NCBI GenBank assembly: GCA_003526065.1
Contig: DQBD01000277.1
Coordinates: 1 to 17,377 of the forward strand
Direction: 5' to 3'
Source: Gammaproteobacteria bacterium
GTDB lineage: Bacteria > Pseudomonadota > Gammaproteobacteria > Immundisolibacterales > Immundisolibacteraceae
DNA length: 17,377 nucleotides
Below, piece by piece: positions 14,132 to 17,377 of the stretch (position 1 is its first letter; each line of letters opens with the position of its first letter). The position numbers and the translations under genes were made by a program. The notes beneath the pieces are model-generated. The model saw only the letters and a list, made by a program, of their open reading frames with translations. It did not search any database and had not been told where the DNA came from.

Positions 14132-15061
14132 TCAGTCGGCGCTGCCGTACTTGCCCAGCAGCACGTGGTGCAGGGTGGCGGTGACCGGCACCTCGATGCC
14201 CAGCTGCCCGGCCCGCCGCAGCACCGCGCCGGTGATGCCGTCCAGCTCCAGCGGCTTGCCGCGCTCGGCATCCGCCTGCATGGACGGCTTGATGGGCGTG
14301 ATGCCCTTGATCCACTGGAACACCGCTTCCAGTTCGTGCGGGCTGAATTCCACCTCGTCGGCGGCGGCCGCGGCGCCGGCCTCGCGCATCAGGTTGCGCA
14401 TCACCCAGGCCAGGTCCGGGTCGTTGGCCATGCGCTGGGTGTCCAGGAAGGTCACTGCCGCCAGCGGATTGCAGCCGTTGTTCAGGATCAGCTTGCGCCA
14501 CAGCTCGCGGCGGATGTCATCGCTGGCGAACACCGTCACGCCGGCGGCGCGCAGGCGCTCGATCATGTCGTCGGCATCGGCGCCGCAGCCGGTCGGGTAG
14601 TCGCCCAGCACGGCCTCGAGCGCGCCGCGTACCTCGACCTTGCCCGGTGCGGTGATGTGGGCGAAGAACTTGCGCATCAGGCCGCCGAGCACCGGGCGGC
14701 CGAACACCTGCGCCAGGATCGGCTCGTTGTCGACACCGTTCTGCAGCGATCCCAGCCGGCATCGAGGTCCGACGTGGGGTTTCAGCCGCTCCGCCAGCCG
14801 GCGCGTGTGCTGGCTCTTGCAGGCGAACAGCAGCCAGTCGCAGTCGGCCAGCTGGCCGAGCGCCGCCTCGCTCGCCGTGTCGATGACCGGCAGGCGGTGG
14901 GTTTCGACCTCGCCGTTGCAGTCCAGGATGAGGCCGTCGGCCGCCAGACGCGCGGCATGCTCGCCTCGCGCCAGCAGCACGACGTCGGCCTGCCCGGCGG
15001 CCGCCAGGCGGGCGCCCACCAGGCAGCCGATGCCGCCCGCACCGACGATGGCAACGCGCAT
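14132..15061 (-). CDS. Ketopantoate reductase family (PanE/ApbA) NAD(P)H-dependent 2-oxoacid reductase
   Basis: The 309-residue protein has the family fold in order. The dinucleotide motif VAIVGAGGIGCLVGARL comes first, then CKSQHT, SLQNGV (Asn108), the probable catalytic Lys190 in ELWRKLILNNGCNPLAAVT, and PSMQAD with Glu272 in the C-terminal domain (LELDGITG). Members reduce 2-dehydropantoate to pantoate for CoA synthesis, but many paralogues act on other branched or aromatic 2-oxoacids. It follows fdxA with a 3-base gap and converges on the dioxygenase operon. This placement, away from panB and panC, makes a catabolic role as likely as pantothenate synthesis, so I give no gene symbol. Confidence 0.87.
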   Translation of the reverse strand: MRVAIVGAGGIGCLVGARLAAAGQADVVLLARGEHAARLAADGLILDCNGEVETHRLPVIDTASEAALGQLADCDWLLFACKSQHTRRLAERLKPHVGPRCRLGSLQNGVDNEPILAQVFGRPVLGGLMRKFFAHITAPGKVEVRGALEAVLGDYPTGCGADADDMIERLRAAGVTVFASDDIRRELWRKLILNNGCNPLAAVTFLDTQRMANDPDLAWVMRNLMREAGAAAAADEVEFSPHELEAVFQWIKGITPIKPSMQADAERGKPLELDGITGAVLRRAGQLGIEVPVTATLHHVLLGKYGSAD

Positions 15062-15064
15062 GCC

Positions 15065-15388
15065 TTACTCTTCCAGCAGCTTGGTCTTGTCCGGCACGCC
15101 AGCCCACTGGTCGGCGTCCGGCAGCGGGTCCTTGCGCTGGGTCAGCGGCGGCCACTGCTGCGACAGGCGGGCGTTCAACTCGATGAAGCCCTGCTGCTCG
15201 GCGGGGATTTCCTCCTCATCGACGATGGCTTCCACCGGACACTCGGCCACGCACAGGGTGCAGTCGATGCACTCGTCCGGGTCGATGACCAGCATGTTGG
15301 GGCCTTCGCGGAAGCAATCCACCGGGCAGACTTCGACGCAGTCGGTGTATTTGCACTTGATGCAGGCCTCGGTGACGACGAACGCCAT
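15065..15388 (-). CDS. fdxA: 7Fe ferredoxin (3Fe-4S/4Fe-4S), Azotobacter FdI type
   Basis: A protein of 107 residues, very close in layout to Azotobacter vinelandii ferredoxin I. Cys9, 12, 17, 21, 25, 40, 43, 46 and 50 supply a [3Fe-4S] and a [4Fe-4S] cluster, and the C-terminal tail with [17 protein letters not shown] is typical. It carries electrons at low potential in the cytoplasm. ATG 15388 is chosen because GGAGAG (15394-15399) precedes it by 5 bases and the family starts MAFVVT; the open frame runs to 15559 without similarity. It is the first gene of a pair with the reductase-family gene. Confidence 0.95.
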   Translation of the reverse strand: MAFVVTEACIKCKYTDCVEVCPVDCFREGPNMLVIDPDECIDCTLCVAECPVEAIVDEEEIPAEQQGFIELNARLSQQWPPLTQRKDPLPDADQWAGVPDKTKLLEE

Positions 15389-15393
15389 TGCCG

Positions 15394-15425
15394 CTCTCCG
15401 TATCGCAGATAAAACGACAATTATA
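15394..15425 (-). promoter_or_regulatory. Promoter -10 box and ribosome site of fdxA
   Basis: On the minus strand a perfect TATAAT lies at 15425-15420, about 32 bases before the fdxA start, and GGAGAG at 15399-15394 is the ribosome site. This is an AT-rich island in GC-rich DNA. No good -35 hexamer is seen at 16-18 bases. The leader would be roughly 25 bases. Confidence 0.55.
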
Positions 15426-15545
15426 GGCACCGACGGGCGCCGCCTTGTGGCTGCCGCGGTAACGCGGGTGCGGCGTATGCTTGGGGGCGCCCGTATCGGC
15501 CTTGCCCCGGCGGGCTTTTTCCTTCGCGCCGTCGTGAGCCGCTCC

Positions 15546-16664
15546 ATGTCGCCTGCCACCGAATTCGACCTCGCCCCCGACCTGATTTATCTGAACCACG
15601 CCGCCGTGGCCCCCTGGCCGCGCCGGGCGGCCGAGGCGGTGGCGCGTTTTGCCGCCGAGAATGCCCGCGAGGGAGCGCGTCACTACCCGCGCTGGTTGCA
15701 GGTGGAGCGGCGTCTGCGCCAGCGCCTGGCGCGGCTGATCGGCGCCGCCGAAGCGGACGTGGCGCTGCTCAAGAACACATCCGAGGCGATTTCGGTGGTG
15801 GCCTTTGGTTTCCCCTGGCAGGCCGGCGACAACCTGGTGCTGGCGGCCGAGGAGTTCCCGTCGAACCGCATTCCCTGGCAGGCGCTGGCGCGACTGGGCG
15901 TGGAGTGCCGGCAGGTGCGCCTGACCGGCGCCGCCGACCCGGAGGCTGCCCTGCTGGCGCAGTGCGATGGGCGCACTCGCCTGCTGACGGTGTCGTCGGT
16001 GCAGTACGCGGGTGGGCTGCGCATGGACCTGACGCGTCTGGGTGCGGCCTGTCGGGCGCGCGGCGTGGCGTTCTGCGTGGATGCCATCCAGAGTCTCGGC
16101 GCGCTGCCGTTCGACGTGGAGGCGGTGCAGGCCGATTTCGTGATGGCCGACGGGCACAAGTGGATGCTGGGGCCGGAGGGCGTGGCGCTGCTGTGGGTGC
16201 GCCCGGCCTGGCGCGAGCGCCTGACGCTGTATCAGTACGGTTGGCACATGACGCGCGGCGCCGGTGACTTCGACGCGGTCGAGTGGCAGCCGGCGGACGA
16301 TGCCCGCCGCTTCGAATGCGGCAGCCCCAACCTGCTGGGGGTGCATGGACTGGAGGCCAGTCTGTCGTTGATCGAGGAACACGGCATCGACCAGGTCGCG
16401 GACGACCTGCTGGCCCGCAGCGGCTACCTGGTCGAGCGCATCATGGCCAGTGCCGCGCTGGAACTGCTCGGCGACGCACAGCCGGCGCGGCGGGCCGGCA
16501 TCGTCACCTTCCGTCACCGCCGGCTCGACAATGCAGCGCTGCATCGTCGCCTGACCGAGGCCGGCGTGGTGTGCGCGCTGCGTGGCGGCGGTGTGCGCCT
16601 GTCGCCGCATTTCTACACGCCGTACGAGCAGCTCGACGTGGCCCTGGCCAGCGCCGGCGCCTGA
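15546..16664 (+). CDS. Class V aminotransferase-fold PLP enzyme
   Basis: A protein of 372 residues of the cysteine desulfurase/isopenicillin-N-epimerase-like branch of class V aminotransferases. It starts with a typical [11 protein letters not shown], then [18 protein letters not shown]. The PLP-binding block is [37 protein letters not shown], with Lys205 as the probable Schiff base, and a C-terminal [25 protein letters not shown] follows. The substrate is unknown; no Isc or Suf genes are nearby, so Fe-S assembly is not indicated. I take ATG 15546; GTG 15534 is an alternative, and neither has a strong ribosome site. It is divergent from fdxA and ends 60 bases before hslV. The long open frame upstream (from 14640) is a shadow of the minus-strand genes. 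Confidence 0.85.
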   Translation: MSPATEFDLAPDLIYLNHAAVAPWPRRAAEAVARFAAENAREGARHYPRWLQVERRLRQRLARLIGAAEADVALLKNTSEAISVVAFGFPWQAGDNLVLAAEEFPSNRIPWQALARLGVECRQVRLTGAADPEAALLAQCDGRTRLLTVSSVQYAGGLRMDLTRLGAACRARGVAFCVDAIQSLGALPFDVEAVQADFVMADGHKWMLGPEGVALLWVRPAWRERLTLYQYGWHMTRGAGDFDAVEWQPADDARRFECGSPNLLGVHGLEASLSLIEEHGIDQVADDLLARSGYLVERIMASAALELLGDAQPARRAGIVTFRHRRLDNAALHRRLTEAGVVCALRGGGVRLSPHFYTPYEQLDVALASAGA

Positions 16665-16684
16665 GCCGGGTGGTCGCGGGTGGG

Positions 16685-16690
16685 TAGAAT
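16685..16690 (+). promoter_or_regulatory. Possible -10 box upstream of hslV
   Basis: TAGAAT lies 34 bases before the hslV start, in the 60-base gap after the aminotransferase gene. No matching -35, and no clear heat-shock sigma-32 consensus, is visible. Confidence 0.3.
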
Positions 16691-16724
16691 GGGCGGCCCC
16701 TCCACGTCCTCACATGGAACACGC

Positions 16725-17264
16725 ATGGAAGCCTTTCACGGCACCACCATCCTGTCGGTGCGGCGCAACGGCCGGGTGGTTCTGGGCGGCGACGGCCAGG
16801 TCACGCTCGGTCACATGGTCATGAAGCGCGGGGCGCGCAAGGTGCGCCGCCTGCATCACGGCAAGGTGCTGGCCGGGTTCGCGGGCGCCACCGCCGACGC
16901 CTTCACGTTGTTCGAGCTGTTCGACGCCAAGCTCGAGAAGCACTCCGGTCAGCTGGCCCGCGCCGCCGTGGAGCTGGCCAAGGACTGGCGCACCGACCGC
17001 CTGCTGCGGCGCCTGGAAGCCATGCTGGCGGTGGCCGACGCGGAAACCTCGCTGGTCGTCTCCGGCAACGGCGACGTGCTGGAACCCGAGGACGGCCTGA
17101 TGGCCATCGGCTCCGGCGGGGCCTACGCCCAGGCGGCCGCCCGCGCGCTGCTGGACCACTCGGCGCTCGACGCGCGGCAGATCGTCGAGGCGGCGCTCGG
17201 GATCGCCGGCGACATCTGCATCTACACCAACCATTCGCTGACCATCGAGGAGCTCGGCGCCTGA
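16725..17264 (+). CDS. hslV: ATP-dependent protease peptidase subunit HslV
   Basis: The 179-residue protein is the proteasome-like peptidase of HslVU (ClpQY), a cytoplasmic protease that degrades misfolded and regulatory proteins. [75 protein letters not shown] and [10 protein letters not shown] are near-identical to the Escherichia coli protein. The catalytic Thr is Thr7, the first Thr after Gly6, so a six-residue propeptide (MEAFHG) must be removed; E. coli HslV loses only Met. ATG 16725 is chosen, and GGAA at 16716-16719 precedes it. hslU follows after 13 bases. Confidence 0.96.
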   Translation: MEAFHGTTILSVRRNGRVVLGGDGQVTLGHMVMKRGARKVRRLHHGKVLAGFAGATADAFTLFELFDAKLEKHSGQLARAAVELAKDWRTDRLLRRLEAMLAVADAETSLVVSGNGDVLEPEDGLMAIGSGGAYAQAAARALLDHSALDARQIVEAALGIAGDICIYTNHSLTIEELGA

Positions 17265-17277
17265 GGCGCACACTGCC

Positions 17278-17377
17278 ATGTCCATGACCCCGCGCGAAAT
17301 CGTTCAGGAACTCGACAAGCACATCGTCGGCCAGGATGCCGCCAAGCGTGCCGTGGCCATCGCGCTGCGCAACCGCT
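17278..17377 (+). CDS. hslU: ATP-dependent protease ATPase subunit HslU (5' end, cut by window)
   Basis: Only the first 33 residues are present: they begin [20 protein letters not shown] and continue [13 protein letters not shown], matching the N-terminus of the AAA+ unfoldase HslU. The gene runs off the right edge of the window. It starts 13 bases after hslV, the usual hslVU order. ATG 17278 matches the family start; ATG 17284 is two codons inside. Confidence 0.95.
   Translation, partial: MSMTPREIVQELDKHIVGQDAAKRAVAIALRNR

Noticed and set aside
14036..15412. 458-residue + strand open frame opposite the reductase-family gene and fdxA
   Set aside because: Antisense shadow; the opposite strand holds an unmistakable 7Fe ferredoxin and PanE-family protein.
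15546..16664. Cysteine desulfurase (IscS/SufS) for Fe-S assembly
   Set aside because: The fold is shared, but there are no isc or suf partners, and I could not identify the active-site Cys segment. Kept as a general class V enzyme.
16665..16724. Sigma-32 heat-shock promoter for hslVU
   Set aside because: hslVU is heat-induced in E. coli, but no CTTGAA / CCCCAT pair with proper spacing is present here.
1..17377. Mobile element, prophage, CRISPR or genomic island boundary
   Set aside because: No transposase, integrase, tRNA, direct-repeat array or clear compositional break was seen on either strand.

Overview
The window comes from a GC-rich proteobacterial chromosome. A lipoprotein MltD-type transglycosylase, a PpsR-type regulator, an Azotobacter FdI-like ferredoxin and an hslV-hslU pair together suggest a gammaproteobacterium. 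The mix of aerobic ring-attack genes and a 2-oxoglutarate oxidoreductase of the Azoarcus/Thauera type would suit an aromatic or PAH degrader (an Immundisolibacter-like lineage is only a guess). The DNA is densely coding, with no intergenic gap over about 165 bases. I saw no tRNA, rRNA, CRISPR array, transposase or other mobile-element mark.

Left part (1-4648): the 3' end of an unidentified gene is coupled through ATGA to a membrane-anchored HDOD protein on the + strand. This converges, with stop codons overlapping by 4 bases, on a minus-strand run that reads DUF3179 protein, then mltD, then ppsR.

Middle part (4648-10315, minus strand): a transaldolase is followed by a tight korC-korA-korB operon. 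It encodes a 2-oxoacid (most likely 2-oxoglutarate) oxidoreductase in which the alpha subunit carries the gamma domain. KorC is a GltD-like FAD/NAD(P)H protein with added 4Fe-4S domains. The genes overlap by 13 and 4 bases, and korB overlaps the exported DUF3179 gene by 1 base. The set matches the three-subunit 2-oxoglutarate:NADP+ oxidoreductase described from Azoarcus evansii.

Right part (10316-15388): a divergent control region with two overlapping inverted repeats precedes a + strand catabolic operon. Its genes are Rieske oxygenase alpha, Rieske oxygenase beta, a type I extradiol ring-cleavage dioxygenase and an SDR dehydrogenase. Together they give a near-complete upper pathway: dihydroxylation, rearomatisation, ring cleavage. 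The oxygenase's own reductase and ferredoxin, and the hydrolase steps after cleavage, are not in the window. Converging on it is a minus-strand pair, a 7Fe ferredoxin (fdxA) and a ketopantoate-reductase-family protein. The genes meet at a hairpin-rich terminator region.

Far right (15546-17377): a class V aminotransferase-fold enzyme, then hslV and the start of hslU, which runs off the window.

The most interesting theme is a low-potential ferredoxin-type oxidoreductase, a 7Fe ferredoxin and an orphan Rieske ring-hydroxylating operon within 11 kb. The substrate of that operon and the source of its electrons are not evident. Its dehydrogenase also lacks the canonical SDR catalytic serine.
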